A DNA stretch of 64,000 nucleotides from Azorinus chamasolen (GCA_963576725.1 OY755252.1:55767985-55831984); one strand, 5' to 3'; numbered from the stretch's first letter, positions 31,601-39,000 are shown. The notes: a model not told the origin generated them from the letters alone. Translations and numbers: made by a program.

Positions 31601-33193
31601 TTACTGCATCAGGTAATAAGGTATCAGGTACAGTGCAGCACATATAATGTACGATGTGCAGCAATAGTAGTCGAACACGATCGAGACAGACATCGATATA
31701 TGTAAATCTGCTTAGCAATCCTTTCCCCATTTTACAGATGATATATACGGAACTCGCAGAACCAGTTGAATTACGTCCTAGGAAAAGGACACTTGATAAG
31801 TTCTTTTACACAATGTTCCTTCGGTTTTACAAAATTAGCTAATCAATATTCATTAAATCATTATTTCTTACATGAATATTCTTCAGGTAAAAAAATAACC
31901 CTTATACCCTTGGAGAAATTTTTTGACACATAACCCTTTACCTGTTCTATGTTTATTCCAAATTTCGATACCTACTGAATATTCATGGACAAAATAATCA
32001 TAATGAAGTATGGAAGGTGGAGCACTGTGGCCATTTTAGAAAGTAAAGAAACAGATCTATCAAATTCCATTAGCAAACAGAGTAGACCCTGATCAGACGG
32101 CTCCTACAGGAGCCGTCTGATCTGGGTCTAGTCTGTTTGCAAATGCGTTAAAACACGTTTCTATGAGCGAAAGGGTTAAACAAAGTAGGCCGATATCAAA
32201 CAGTTACTGTTAGAGCTGTTCTACCATGTTCTGTTCAGTTTACTTATGAAATAGTATAGATATGATTCATGTTTTATCCATGGCCACAACTTTCTTTGTT
32301 CACAATGTTAGTATTGAGTTTCAAAAGCATTGATATTTATAAAGTCATTATTCCTTACATGATTATCTACCAACTAACCCAATTTTATTCCATGAATATC
32401 AAACAGGAAAAGGGTTAAATCATTATTTTTACATCAATATCTACCAGGTAAAGGGTTAAATCATTACATTTTACATAAATATCCACCAGGTAAAGGGTTA
32501 AATCATTATTATTTACATTAATATCTACCAGGTAAAGGGTTAAATCATTATTATTTACATTAATATCTACCAGGTAAAGGGTTAAATCATTATTATTTAC
32601 ATTAATATCTACCAGGTAAAGGGTTAAATCATTATAGTTTATGAATATCAAACAGGAAAAGGGTTAAATCATTATTTTTACATGAATATCTACCAGCTTT
32701 AGGGTTAAATCATTATTTTTACATGAATATCTACCAGGTAAAGGGTTAAATCATTATATTTTACACGAATATCCACCAGGAAAAGGGTTCAATCATTATT
32801 TTTAATGAACACCCACCAGGAAAAGGGTTAAATCATTATGTTTTACATGAATTTCCAAGAGATAAAGGGTTAGAGTAAAGGGTTAAAACGTATCCCAGCA
32901 GTGAGCATGACTGGTTGGATAATGTTCACCATTTACTTCATGAAAACGCATGTAAGAAATAATGACATTAGATGAAATTTTAATGGTACATAAACACGGA
33001 AATGTTAAGCTAAGACATGCACTGTAAAATCAGATCTATATTATTTCATAAGCTGACAGAGCATACCCTATAGGAACCTGATCTGGTTCTACTTTGTTTG
33101 CAAAAATGCCAAAAGTCGTATAAATATGAGGGAAAGGATTTTCTGTACTTACGGTAGTCTAATGTCCCTCGATATCAATGGCTGTCGATCCAT
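22461..33193 (-). CDS. Monocarboxylate transporter-like protein (SLC16 / major facilitator)
   Basis: Eight minus-strand exons: 33193-33153, 30836-30652, 29161-29018, 28481-28345, 27734-27506, 25795-25654, 23279-23041 and 22696-22461. They total 1353 nt, i.e. 450 residues plus stop, a normal SLC16 length. ATG at 33193 has A at -3 and G at +4, with an in-frame TGA seven codons upstream. Family knowledge: SLC16 proteins are 12-helix plasma-membrane carriers of monocarboxylates or related solutes. Seen: hydrophobic segments such as TVCLLLQFVTVGFGYGLSV, NIAGPGPCVMGGAVAGCLGF, LLILFNVFLLASTG and VMFYIAIGASCYVSIATIGL, a charged central loop (RDFYHTGSKKETEG) and the MCT-like TEFQWFGTYLLLGGLALN. In GFSNFLGRGVGG the Arg of MCT helix 8 is kept, but Asn stands where many members have Asp. 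Substrate cannot be predicted. Confidence 0.88.
23041..23279 (-). CDS. MCT-like exon 7
   Basis: It encodes FHWVYLAPVVAISHLLVVKF through GIGNFLGGLTGG; the donor is GGAG|GTAATC. Two acceptors are 11 bp apart. The first (exon from 23290) would join exon 6 out of frame and hit TAG; the second (GACAG, exon from 23279) keeps the frame, so it is chosen. Confidence 0.8.
23347..23555. mobile_element. P1 pogo-type MITE in MCT intron 6
   Basis: CAATAAAACCCCTCTAATGC and GCATTAGCGGGATTTACTG are inverted ends next to TA. The hairpin pairs CATAATGCAGGACAAAAGTA with its complement around GCTCCTAGGGGAGC. Confidence 0.8.
23652..23915 (-). mobile_element. T-A2 copy, reverse
   Basis: GTAACCCTTTACTACATGAA opens and CATGGAGTAAAGGGTTAA closes. 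The hairpin is GCAGACCCTGATCAGACGGT / GCCGTCTGATCTGGGTCTAC with tip TTCCTATAGGAG. A GTAGATCTAGTTCTAAAGGC segment duplicates part of the head. Confidence 0.8.
23937..24151 (+). mobile_element. T-B family TTAA-MITE, intact
   Basis: TTAACCCTTTCGCTGCCAA and TTTGGCAGCGAAATAGTTAA form inverted ends with TTAA on both sides; 215 bp. The hairpin pairs GCAAACAGTTTGGATCCAGA with TCAGGATCCAAACTGTTTG around GCCGAGTAACCCGGC. The tail has GTTAGCAGACGACAAAGTTAG. Confidence 0.9.
24400..24482. mobile_element. P1 hairpin remnant
   Basis: GCTTAATGGACGGAAGCTAT and CCCTGAATTAAGCTACC oppose each other around GGCTCCTTTAGGAGTT; termini are gone. A CTTTCGAAGGATCTCCCGCT fragment of the repeat seen at 39430-39580 follows (24498-24520). 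Confidence 0.6.
24549..24798 (+). mobile_element. T-C family TTAA-MITE, intact
   Basis: TTAACTCTTTCTGCGCCAA and TTGGCGCCAAAAGAGTTAA are inverted ends with TTAA on both sides; 250 bp. The hairpin pairs GCAGTCCCAGGTCAGATGCC with GGCATTTGACCTGGGACTTC around GCCTTTTCAAGGC. Confidence 0.9.
24900..24990 (+). repeat. GCCGGTGCTAGGGG interspersed repeat fragment
   Basis: AATACTGCTTTCAAGCCGGT, GCTAGGGGGCGCGAGTAGTG and TTACTACTCATGAAAC recur at 39430 (plus) and 58660-58735 (minus). Confidence 0.65.
25240..25642 (+). mobile_element. Two T-A2 copies (first a fragment)
   Basis: The first runs CTTAACCCTTTCTCCCATAC to GACCAGACGGCTC and stops (25240-25300). The second spans 25411-25642, from TTAGCCTTTTACTCCATAAA to GGAAGTAAAGGGTTAA, with right arm GAGCCGTCTGGTCAGGGTAT. 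The second ends 12 bp before exon 6 of the transporter. Confidence 0.65.
25654..25795 (-). CDS. MCT-like exon 6
   Basis: It encodes GPIEAWFIVDVMVLRGYDRE, then GSLFVSLTGFSNFLGRGVGG and ILRLFC. The acceptor is TTTGCAG; the donor is GCAA|GTAAGC. It holds the helix-8 region with the Asn-for-Asp position. Confidence 0.88.
25907..26110. mobile_element. P1 pogo-type MITE in MCT intron 5
   Basis: CAGTGAAACCCTCTAATGCG and GCGTAAGAGGGGTTCTACTG are inverted ends. The hairpin carries GGTGGTAGTTTAATGCAGGA, with tip GCCCCAAGAGGAAC. Confidence 0.8.
26128..26332. mobile_element. P3 pogo-type MITE in MCT intron 5
   Basis: CAGTAAAACCTCCCTATAAC and GTTATAGAGAGATTTTACTATG are the ends. The near-perfect hairpin pairs CTTAAAGCAAGGTGAAGGTA with its complement around ATGCTCCTATAGGAGCGT. 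It lies 18 bp from the P1 copy before it. The span 26333-27090 holds AT-rich DNA with no feature recognised. Confidence 0.85.
27100..27195 (+). mobile_element. T-A2 fragment
   Basis: GCTACTCTGTTTGCTTATAA and AGCTTTACAGTTTCTGCCAT are the right arm and start of the tail. Confidence 0.5.
27216..27465 (+). mobile_element. T-A family TTAA-MITE, near complete
   Basis: The element starts TTAACCCTTTCCCTCATATA and ends CAGGGAAAGGATTGA; 250 bp. The hairpin is GCAAACAGAGTAGACCCAGA / TTAGGGTCTGCTCTGTTTGC with tip GGCTCCTAGAGGAGCC. It lies in MCT intron 5, 40 bp from exon 5. Confidence 0.85.
27506..27734 (-). CDS. MCT-like exon 5: helix 6, central loop, helix 7
   Basis: It encodes VFITEFQWFGTYLLLGGLAL, then the hydrophilic loop RDFYHTGSKKETEGTICDRV, then LLTDPILLLILFNVFLLAST. 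The acceptor is GGCTTCTTTCAG; the donor is CACGG|GTAATG. A long cytoplasmic loop between helices 6 and 7 is standard for SLC16. Confidence 0.9.
27778..28216. mobile_element. hAT-like MITE (CAGG-GCGGAT ends) with nested P3
   Basis: CAGGTGCGGATCCAGGATTT starts it and AAATCCGCGCCTG ends it, a type of terminus widespread in animal hAT MITEs. Inside are G-tracts at about 27821-27834 and 28182-28198. A P3 element sits in the middle. A clear 8-bp duplication was not seen, so the boundaries are tentative. Confidence 0.6.
27956..28137. mobile_element. P3 pogo-type MITE nested in the hAT-like element
   Basis: GTAGAACCTCGATCTCTAAA opens and GTTATAGAGAGGTTTTACTG closes next to TA. The hairpin is partly deleted: the arm TGAAAGCAATAGGAAAGTAC and the right arm CTTTCACCTTGCTTTAAGCA are kept, and the CTCC tip is missing. 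Confidence 0.75.
28345..28481 (-). CDS. MCT-like exon 4: helices 4-5
   Basis: It encodes GAGMSLCYLGSFITVSWCFH through TGSSLGQVVMPYVIE. The acceptor is CGTTTTATAG; the donor is GAG|GTAAAA. The start is in phase 1 with exon 3, the end in phase 0. Confidence 0.9.
28528..28738. mobile_element. P4 pogo-type MITE in MCT intron 3
   Basis: CAGTGAAACCCCTCTTAGCC and TTAGAAGGGTTTTACTG are inverted ends; TA precedes (28526-28527). The hairpin pairs AACGTCATGCAGAAAGCTCC with its complement around GCTCCCAAAGGAGC. Confidence 0.8.
29018..29161 (-). CDS. MCT-like exon 3: helices 2-3
   Basis: It encodes GVFWAWLINIAGPGPCVMGG, then AVAGCLGFVISSLSINVPMV and IAFTGGLA. The acceptor is TTTGCCTGTAG; the donor is GCTG|GTAAGC. 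Confidence 0.9.
29268..29450. mobile_element. P4-like MITE, diverged
   Basis: CAGTAAACCCTCGCTATTCC on the left and GAGAGTTTTATTCTATA on the right. The hairpin tip is CGCTCCCAGGAGAGCTT. Confidence 0.6.
29505..29660. mobile_element. P1-like MITE, 3' part lost
   Basis: CAGTAAAATCTCTCTAAAGA, then AAGCAGGTGTTTAATGCCAC, opposed by TTTCGTCCTGCATTAAGCTA. The right terminus is absent. Confidence 0.6.
30040..30510. mobile_element. Foldback element built of AAATGC words
   Basis: The left arm (30040-30225) runs from TGGCGTTCCATAATCTTCTA through GACAAATGCGAAATGCTTAT to GCACTACTAGCAT. The right arm (30320-30500) is its inverse, from ATGCTAGTAGTGCAAACATG to GGCATTCCATAC. The arms are roughly 180 bp, with a ~95-bp centre. 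The left end carries its own small palindrome (30046-30077). No coding. It lies in MCT intron 2. Bases 29661-30039 show nothing recognisable. Confidence 0.8.
30652..30836 (-). CDS. MCT-like exon 2: helix 1 and start of helix 2
   Basis: It encodes QKPSLRRRCAIMTVCLLLQF, VTVGFGYGLSVMYVEIIRVF and ALIQSLYFGIMTGGG. The acceptor is TGTGTCATTTCAG; the donor is GGAG|GTAGGG. In many SLC16 proteins helix 1 has a (D/E)G(G/S)(W/F)(G/A)W motif; here the equivalent is VGFGYG. Confidence 0.9.
30895..31083 (+). mobile_element. T-A2 copy, degraded
   Basis: CTTGCAAACAGAGTAGAAAA, AATCTGACTCTACAGTTTCT and TTCATGATGTCATTATGTCT, ending ATATTCAACAGGG. It runs directly into the T-A copy that follows. Confidence 0.6.
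31084..31333 (-). mobile_element. T-A family TTAA-MITE, reverse
   Basis: TCAACCCTTTCCCTGTTCTG opens and GAGGGAAAGGGTTAA closes; 250 bp, the same length as the copy at 27216-27465. The hairpin tip is GGCTCCTCTAGGAGCC. Confidence 0.85.
31403..31606. mobile_element. P4 pogo-type MITE in MCT intron 1
   Basis: CAGTCTACTCCATCTAAACA and TTTAGATGGAGTTTACTG are inverted ends next to TA/CA. The hairpin module GGCTGCTTAATGTAGGGTGA is kept, but its tip is altered (GTCCCCAGAGAC). Confidence 0.75.
31930..32179 (-). mobile_element. T-A family TTAA-MITE, reverse
   Basis: ATAACCCTTTACCTGTTCTA opens and GAGCGAAAGGGTTAA closes; 250 bp. The hairpin GCAAACAGAGTAGACCCTGA / GATCTGGGTCTAGTCTGTTT has tip GGCTCCTACAGGAGCC. 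Confidence 0.85.
32220..32412 (+). mobile_element. T-A2 right part
   Basis: GTTCAGTTTACTTATGAAAT, TGGCCACAACTTTCTTTGTT and AAGTCATTATTCCTTACATG form the tail, which leads into the tandem array that follows. Confidence 0.55.
32413..32885. repeat. Tandem repeat, 42-bp unit, made of the T-A2 3' end
   Basis: About eleven units run from GGGTTAAATCATTATTATTT to ACATTAATATCTACCAGGTA. Each matches the end of T-A2 (TCATTATTTCTTACATGAAT, then ATTCAACAGGGTAAAGGGTTAA-like). Because 42 is divisible by three, an open frame with a 14-residue period appears on the minus strand; it is an artefact. Confidence 0.9.
32924..33143 (-). mobile_element. T-A2 copy, reverse, diverged
   Basis: ACCATTTACTTCATGAAAAC, GCACTGTAAAATCAGATCTA and GTTCTACTTTGTTTGCAAAA, with hairpin tip CCCTATAGGAACC. 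It ends GAGGGAAAGGATT, four bases before the donor of transporter exon 1. Confidence 0.65.
33153..33193 (-). CDS. MCT-like exon 1: start codon
   Basis: It encodes MDRQPLISRDIRLP, the last codon split. The donor is CTACC|GTAAGT. The upstream TGA in frame supports this ATG. The short N-terminus before helix 1 is usual for the family. Any further 5' untranslated exon was not recognised. Confidence 0.8.
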
Positions 33194-33507
33194 AGTTTTA
33201 TTGATTACAGATCACTGAACGATTATATATATTTTGCCAAGAAGTGTCTCTGTGCTGCGTCTCCTGAAATCTTTCATCCCAAAATTGATGTTCAGTTGTT
33301 GCTCACAGATATCACCAAGCTGCAATCAAATGGTCGCAGTCGAATATTAAATAAGCAGTCATTTTGCCATGGACTCGTCAGGTTTACAATGTATATTCTT
33401 CATATCTCTTAACACTTAATATGTTGAAAAAAATATGTTCAAAAGTTAATATTAATTTTATTGGCGTTATATTAGTTAATACAGTTTGATAAAGTCAGAG
33501 TGTCCAG

Positions 33508-33582
33508 TGTCAAACAGTTTGGATCCTGATGAAACGCTGAGTTACTCGGCGTCACGTCTGGATCTAAACTGTTTGCAAATAT
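33508..33582. mobile_element. T-B hairpin fragment
   Basis: AAACAGTTTGGATCCTGATG and GTCTGGATCTAAACTGTTTG around GCTGAGTTACTCGGC. Confidence 0.65.
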
Positions 33583-33904
33583 CAGTCAGGCTGCGGTTAG
33601 GATTAACTAATACTGTAAACAGATTCACTTCAATATGTAGATTCACACTCAGCCTACAATAAATGAAAATAATTTGCAATAAATCTTTACATGTATTTCC
33701 AACCAAAGTCAAATCGCCATTATATAATGTTTTCATTAAAGTTCATTAATTAGAACATAATTACGTCACAGAATGATGTGGATCCATACAGTGTTCAAAC
33801 ACAACGAATGGTATACAGTTATAAATCAAAGATAAGGGAGCTATGTGCTACAGTCCATCCATTCCACACGGCCTCCCTTAAGTCTTATTCTCAAATTAAA
33901 AAAT

Positions 33905-34053
33905 CAAACAGATGGTAGCTTAATGCAGAACGAAAGTAATGCAGAAAGCTCCTAGCTTTCTGCATTACTTTAGACCTGCATTAAGCAACCATCTGTCTTT
34001 AAAGAACCCATGTTCATTCATTAATGGCCGCTCGATAGAGGTTCTGTTGTAAT
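33905..34053. mobile_element. P1 MITE, left end lost
   Basis: The hairpin GATGGTAGCTTAATGCAGAA / CTGCATTAAGCAACCATCTG has a collapsed tip (AGCTCCTAGCT). The right end CGATAGAGGTTCTGTTGTA is diverged. Confidence 0.65.
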
Positions 34054-34229
34054 TAGGTTGGTTTACCAAGGGTCCGTATACATCTTATCAACATCAGGTG
34101 GCGGTTTATTAGCAAGTGATTAAAATTCGAAGCATAGACTCAGGGGGGTGTACGAATCGGGAAAATTGGGGCTACAGAATCGGGTAGATAGAACTTGTTT
34201 ACTGACAATTGTGAATCTACGGAACATAT

Positions 34230-34590
34230 GTTTGAAAACGTTTGCAAACGATTTGAATACAGATGGGACACCGCGTAACCGGGCGTCTAATCAGGATCTA
34301 AACAGTTCGATGCTGTGGTTATGTTATTTGAAGTAAAAGTGAAAACATAATAACAAAATAAAGCAGACGACAAGTTTTAGCAGACAATGATGTTTGTGTT
34401 TAGGTCTGGCTATAAACCCTTACCCGGGTGTAAAAATGTCTGTTAAAATTTGGTTCTGATGCCATTTGGGATGCTTCTGTCTCGATCGTGTGACCAGAAA
34501 CTACTGACCGTGTGCCAATAGCCTGGATTCTGGTGCAACGCAGTAATACTTGGTGTCTGATCTAGATCCAAACTGTTTGCGAATGCGAAT
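34230..34590. mobile_element. Two T-B fragments
   Basis: The first is GCAAACGATTTGAATACAGA with GTCTAATCAGGATCTAAACA (34240-34312) and an AATAAAGCAGACGACAAGTT tail. The second is GCCTGGATTCTGGTGCAACG with GATCTAGATCCAAACTGTTT (34521-34580). Confidence 0.55.
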
Positions 34591-34599
34591 TGTAAGATT

Positions 34600-34857
34600 A
34601 GGGTTTAATAATTCGTTCCATGCCTTTTAACGCCTTTGCAAACAGAGAAGACCCAGATCAGACGGCTCCTATAGGAGCCGTCTGACCAGGGTCTGCTTTG
34701 ATTTCTTATGGAATAGTATACATTTTTATCTGATTCCAGGGTTTCTGCAATGACCAAAATTTCCTGTTTTAACACTCTCTTGTAAAAAATCTAACCTTAT
34801 AAATTTTCATGATGTCACCATTTCTTAAAAAGAATATTCACAGAGTTAAAGGGTTAA
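34600..34857 (+). mobile_element. T-A2 copy
   Basis: The hairpin GCAAACAGAGAAGACCCAGA / GACCAGGGTCTGCTTTGATT has the full tip GGCTCCTATAGGAGCC. The tail ends GAGTTAAAGGGTTAA. The left terminus is mutated (TTTAATAATTCG). Confidence 0.75.
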
Positions 34858-34990
34858 TGTACATTGTATATACATGTTCATGTAGTTTGTCATCAATAGG
34901 TAATAGACACACCCAGAATGACCCGGATACGGAAGGTCAAACATTGAGTTAATCGGATTTTCAACGTTCATCATGTCACAATATCATGCC

Positions 34991-35045
<55 letters not shown>
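34991..35045. repeat. GA dinucleotide microsatellite
   Basis: GAGAGA continues for about 50 bp with one AAA interruption. Confidence 0.95.
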
Positions 35046-35189
35046 GGGAGGGAGAATCAGAATTACAACAGTTGGACACCCAGATAATGCTTTAAAGTCA
35101 AGAATCGGAAGAAAAATATTCTTTCATAATTTAAGCTGACGACAATTGTTGCAAACGAAAGTTACTATTTGTTGAAAGGATTATTATTA

Positions 35190-35373
35190 CAGTAGAGTGT
35201 CGCTATTTAATTACTTAATACATAGATCTCGAGCATTTGCGGTTGCTTAATACAGGACGAAAGTTATACAGAGCTCCCATAGGAGCTTTCTGCATGACCT
35301 TTGCCCTGCATTTAGCTTCCACCAGACTCAGGGATTTCTTTTTGAGTGTTCGCTTCGGAGAGATTTTAGTGTA
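35190..35373. mobile_element. P-type MITE, diverged
   Basis: ACAGTAGAGTGTCGCTATTT and GTGTTCGCTTCGGAGAGATT oppose each other. The hairpin GGTTGCTTAATACAGGACGA has tip GAGCTCCCATAGGAGCTT. Confidence 0.65.
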
Positions 35374-35520
35374 CTAATATAAACTTAATATAAAATGCAC
35401 ACGTGGTAATAATTGGGTCTCTTGTAACTGAGAACAGTTTCGATCCAAAATCAGACGTCACGTGACCGACATGTTATTTATTCTTTATTGCATGCGTTGT
35501 CAATCAATCGACACACTCAC

Positions 35521-35790
35521 GTAACCCTTTCCCTATTCTTTGTTTATTCCAAATTTCGATACCTACTGAATATTCGTGGACATGATAGTTACAATGACTT
35601 TTATATATAGACGGTGGAACATTGTAACTATTTTAGAAAGTAAACAAACAGATCTTTCAAATTCCATTAGCAAACAGAGTAGACCCTGATCAGACGGCTC
35701 CTGTAGGAGTCGCCTGGTACATGTATCATCTGGTTCTACTCTCTTTGCAAATACGTGAAAACACGTTTAAATATCGAGGAAACGGTAAAT
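35521..35790 (-). mobile_element. T-A copy, reverse
   Basis: GTAACCCTTTCCCTATTCTT, GCAAACAGAGTAGACCCTGA, hairpin tip GGCTCCTGTAGGAGTC. It ends ATCGAGGAAACGG; the TTAA sites have gone. Confidence 0.7.
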
Positions 35791-35869
35791 TGCTTACCCC
35801 TCTGTGGAAATAACGCCTGCTCAGATTTGGATATGGTGCAATTTTCACTACAGTCGATCGGTCTAACTT

Positions 35870-36245
35870 TTGTGAAACTATTGACCCAGGGTCAGACAAA
35901 TTGGGTCCAGTGGAGGTGTGTGATCTGGATACAAACTGTTTACATTACGAATCGGGTCGCAGTTATCAGGATAATAGTTAAAAATAGCAGACTAGGATTT
36001 ACAATTAAAGGGAGGTAACTAGGTAGACGTGATTTCACAACATTGCGTAATAGTATTGTCCCTTGGTCGTAACTTATCATTACAGTGCAGATAGTGTTGA
36101 TCCAGATGGGCAGCCGAGTAACACGACTTCTCATCTCGGTCCAAACCTTTTGACTTTAAAAGCTAATTTTTATGTATATTGAAGGAAAAAAATAACCCTT
36201 CAGAATTGCAGCAGACGACAATTGTTTCAGACAAAATTTATTTGG
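35870..36245. mobile_element. Two T-B fragments with tails
   Basis: GTGTGTGATCTGGATACAAA (35910) with a diverged left arm, and TGTTGATCCAGATGGGCAGC / CTTCTCATCTCGGTCCAAAC (36090-36150). The second has the tail GCAGCAGACGACAATTGTTT and ends TTTGGCAGCGAATG. Confidence 0.55.
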
Positions 36246-36599
36246 CAGCGAATGTGTATATCGATATTTATAAGCGCAGAAAATAACTCGTTGATTTCTC
36301 ATTATTGTGAAATAGTTGGTATTAAAATAATCGTCAACCGGAATTCCTGATCAGATGAAAGAAATGTGTTTGGAATATTTGGTCTATACTAGTTGTATAA
36401 GATTGCTCGAGATCGGTTGAGAGCAAAACAATTGGGTTACGTGGATATTAACAAAAAATAGTCGTTCGAGGTGGGTATACGTGCACGAATTAAGAATTTT
36501 ACCAAAATTGAAACGGTGATTAGGGAGGAAAAATGAATTTATATTTTTACCGCTACGGTCGCCGTACTGCGACTTCTTACAGAATTTATCTGTGATATG

Positions 36600-37160
36600 G
36601 GTTTTGTAAATAGTTTGGATCCAGATGAGACGCCGAGTAACTGAAGGGTTTGAGATGAAATTGAATGAAAACCCACTTTGATACTTCAAACTACATAATA
36701 CTTGCAAACTACAATTATTTGGCGTCAAAAGAAATAAACCATTTTACCGCATAAATACGTGTTTCGCGCCTTTGCAAATGTAATAGACCCAGATCACACG
36801 GCTGCTATATAGAGGGACGCACGTGTTAACTGTAATAAGGAATAATATAGATTTGATTCTACAGTTTCGTATACGGCAAGAGTTTTCATGGCAGAAGGGT
36901 AGTGTTAAAGAAAAATGGACAACCGCTGGCATTGATTGATATAAGAAACATTGAAGACCCTAATTAGAAAAATGACGTCACGAATACTGATTAGATTATT
37001 TAATACCGTATAATGGCACACGAACACAGGAGGAAATCTTGAATATGACAGAAACAGGAGAATCAGATATATATAATACCATAAACAAACAGAGCAGACC
37101 CTGATCAGGCAAGAAAGCAAAGGTATAGAAAAGTGTATCTATTGAATAAAGTGTTAAGCT
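36600..37160. mobile_element. Cluster of T-B and T-A2 fragments
   Basis: T-B left arm ATAGTTTGGATCCAGATGAG (36608). T-A2 head AAACCATTTTACCGCATAAA with CAAATGTAATAGACCCAGAT (36735-36900). A reverse T-A2 with CAGAAACAGGAGAATCAGAT and GCAGACCCTGATCAGGCAAG, cut within the hairpin (36930-37155). Confidence 0.55.
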
Positions 37161-37293
37161 GAAAATGAGAAGATAGAAACGAAGGGAAACAGGCCAAAAC
37201 TGCTTATAATTGCCCGAATACCATGGGCAGTAGGTTAACCATTAAATGTAAGGATATGTTAAACGTCATCATGAATATTAGCTAGTTGTATTC

Positions 37294-37539
37294 TTAACCC
37301 TTTCACCACCACAGTCGCATAAATGCACCACGACAAATAGAGCAGTCCCAGATCAGACGCCGCCTTTTCAAGGCGGCGTCTGATCAGGGACTGCACTATT
37401 TGTCTCAATCTCTATTTCTATATATGTGCTTTATTCCTTTGAACTTTGCATTTATTTATCTTATTTTCTTATTTTACTAAATGATTTAACAAAATTGAGT
37501 TGCAGACGACAATTAGAAATTTGGCGCCGAAAGGGTTAA
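37294..37539 (+). mobile_element. T-C family TTAA-MITE, intact
   Basis: TTAACCCTTTCACCACCACA opens, TTTGGCGCCGAAAGGGTTAA closes, TTAA on both sides; 246 bp. The hairpin pairs CAAATAGAGCAGTCCCAGAT with ATCAGGGACTGCACTATTTG around CGCCGCCTTTTCAAGGCGGC. Confidence 0.9.
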
Positions 37540-37544
37540 TTAAA

Positions 37545-37720
37545 ATGGTTTGTGAACACAGGAAATTCTGGCAATGGCAGAAATTATAAAAAAAATCAAA
37601 CTGCATCATTCTGTAAGCAAACAGAGAAGCATGTCGTGGCCAGTCGGCTCTTACAGGGGCTGTCTGATCTGGGTCTGCTCTGTTTGCCAAAAGGCGTGTC
37701 TGTGAGAAATGAGTTAAACC
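37545..37720 (-). mobile_element. T-A2 copy, 5' part missing
   Basis: GAACACAGGAAATTCTGGCA, AAGCAAACAGAGAAGCATGT and GATCTGGGTCTGCTCTGTTT. The hairpin tip is changed to GGCTCTTACAGGGGCTG. Confidence 0.6.
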
Positions 37721-37746
37721 TGCTAAAATTCTTATTTGCGGCAATG

Positions 37747-37951
37747 TTAACCCTGTCACTGCCAGTGCCGGATCTGTGATTACCTATGCAAACAGTTTGG
37801 ATCCAGATGAGACACCGAGTAACTCGGCGTCTCATCAGGATCCAAACTGTTTGTTACTGTTACTATGTTTTTGAAACAAAAATGTAGAAAAATATATTTG
37901 TAGCAGACGACAAAGTTAGCAGACGACATAATTTGGCAGCGAAAGGGTTAA
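37747..37951 (+). mobile_element. T-B family TTAA-MITE, intact
   Basis: TTAACCCTGTCACTGCCAGT opens and TTTGGCAGCGAAAGGGTTAA closes with TTAA on both sides; 205 bp. The hairpin tip is ACACCGAGTAACTCGGCGT. Confidence 0.9.
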
Positions 37952-38796
37952 CCTGTTTTCTATTCGTTCAAGCGTTTGAGAAACTAATAGTAGGGGACAA
38001 AAAGCCTGATTTTGGCCGATTTTGTTACCTGATTTACAATAACTCCATATTTTACATATATACACTTAACACCTTACCTAACATTTTTAGAAGGGTGGCA
38101 GAACATTCCCAATAATATTCTGATGGAAATCACGGTTTCCATAGCAACAAGCTTCAAAATGATATAAAGAATTTAAAAGGACTGCCAGTTTGCTTATGGA
38201 TGTAAATATGTCCCCATTGTTTACTCTTTGGAAATGAGAGATGGCTAGTGTTGATTTGAAATTAAATTAAAATAATTTTTTCCTCAATGACTGGTTACTA
38301 TGGTAATAACGTATGTAATTTTGCCCAATTTTTCACCGTTTTGAAAACAAATCCTTATTGTTTTTCTAAATGTCTAAATAATGAGTTATTGTAAGACCTT
38401 GCTATTTACTTACATAATTACGCAAATATTATGTTTACATTCTGGGACCCAGATCTGGTTGCCATGGCAACCAAAATATTCTTAAAATGATATGGAATTC
38501 ATTTGTGGTTCTGAAATTAACATTTTCTAGTGAATTATAAAGTTAGCCTACATTTTCTTTTTACAGCATGTTTGTCTTGTTATTTGTATAAAGTAGTGGT
38601 GTGGTCTTCCATGTGATTATTGTTGGAACATTTTATTTACAAATTAACAGTAAACATATCCTTTGTTACCATGGCAACGGCTATAAAAGAACTATTTTTA
38701 GTGATTTTTGCACAATATTTTCAAATTATTTACTTTTTTTCGTTCTTTCCATCATTGTATCAAACAAACAAGTCGATTCAAGAAGACTGTCTATTT

Positions 38797-39000
38797 GTAG
38801 CTCACCTGGCACAACGTGCCAAGGCGAGCTATTGTGATCATCATGTGTCGGTCGTCAGGCGTCGTCCATTGTGTTTCGTCTGTCGTCAATATTTTATTTC
38901 AAGTGACATCCCCTCTAAAATTTTATTGTTAAATGTAATGAAACTTTCCAAGGATGGTCTTTGGGTGATTCTCTGTCAAACTAGCTAATAAAATGTGGAT
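38797..39000 (+). repeat. Bivalve interspersed repeat (AGCTCACCTGGCAC start)
   Basis: TAGCTCACCTGGCACAACGT, GCCAAGGCGAGCTATTGTGA and CGTCAGGCGTCGTCCATTGT are the opening of a repeat I know as abundant in bivalves. The body continues to about 39380 with GTTGCCATGGCAACCAAAAG and GTCAGGTTTCAAAATAATTT words. Confidence 0.7.

Noticed and set aside
32415..32651. Open frame with a 14-residue repeat
   Set aside because: It comes from the 42-bp array of T-A2 ends; no codon-like conservation and no homology.
1..37540. T-family hairpins read as rho-independent terminators or miRNA genes
   Set aside because: Bacterial terminators are not relevant here. Hairpins of MITE origin can give rise to miRNAs, but nothing in the sequence alone shows processing, so no ncRNA is called.
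38620..38988. 122-codon open frame inside the 5.2-kb unit, tested as a transposase
   Set aside because: No DDE-type or other recognisable motif, and its second half is the noncoding AGCTCACCTGGCAC repeat.
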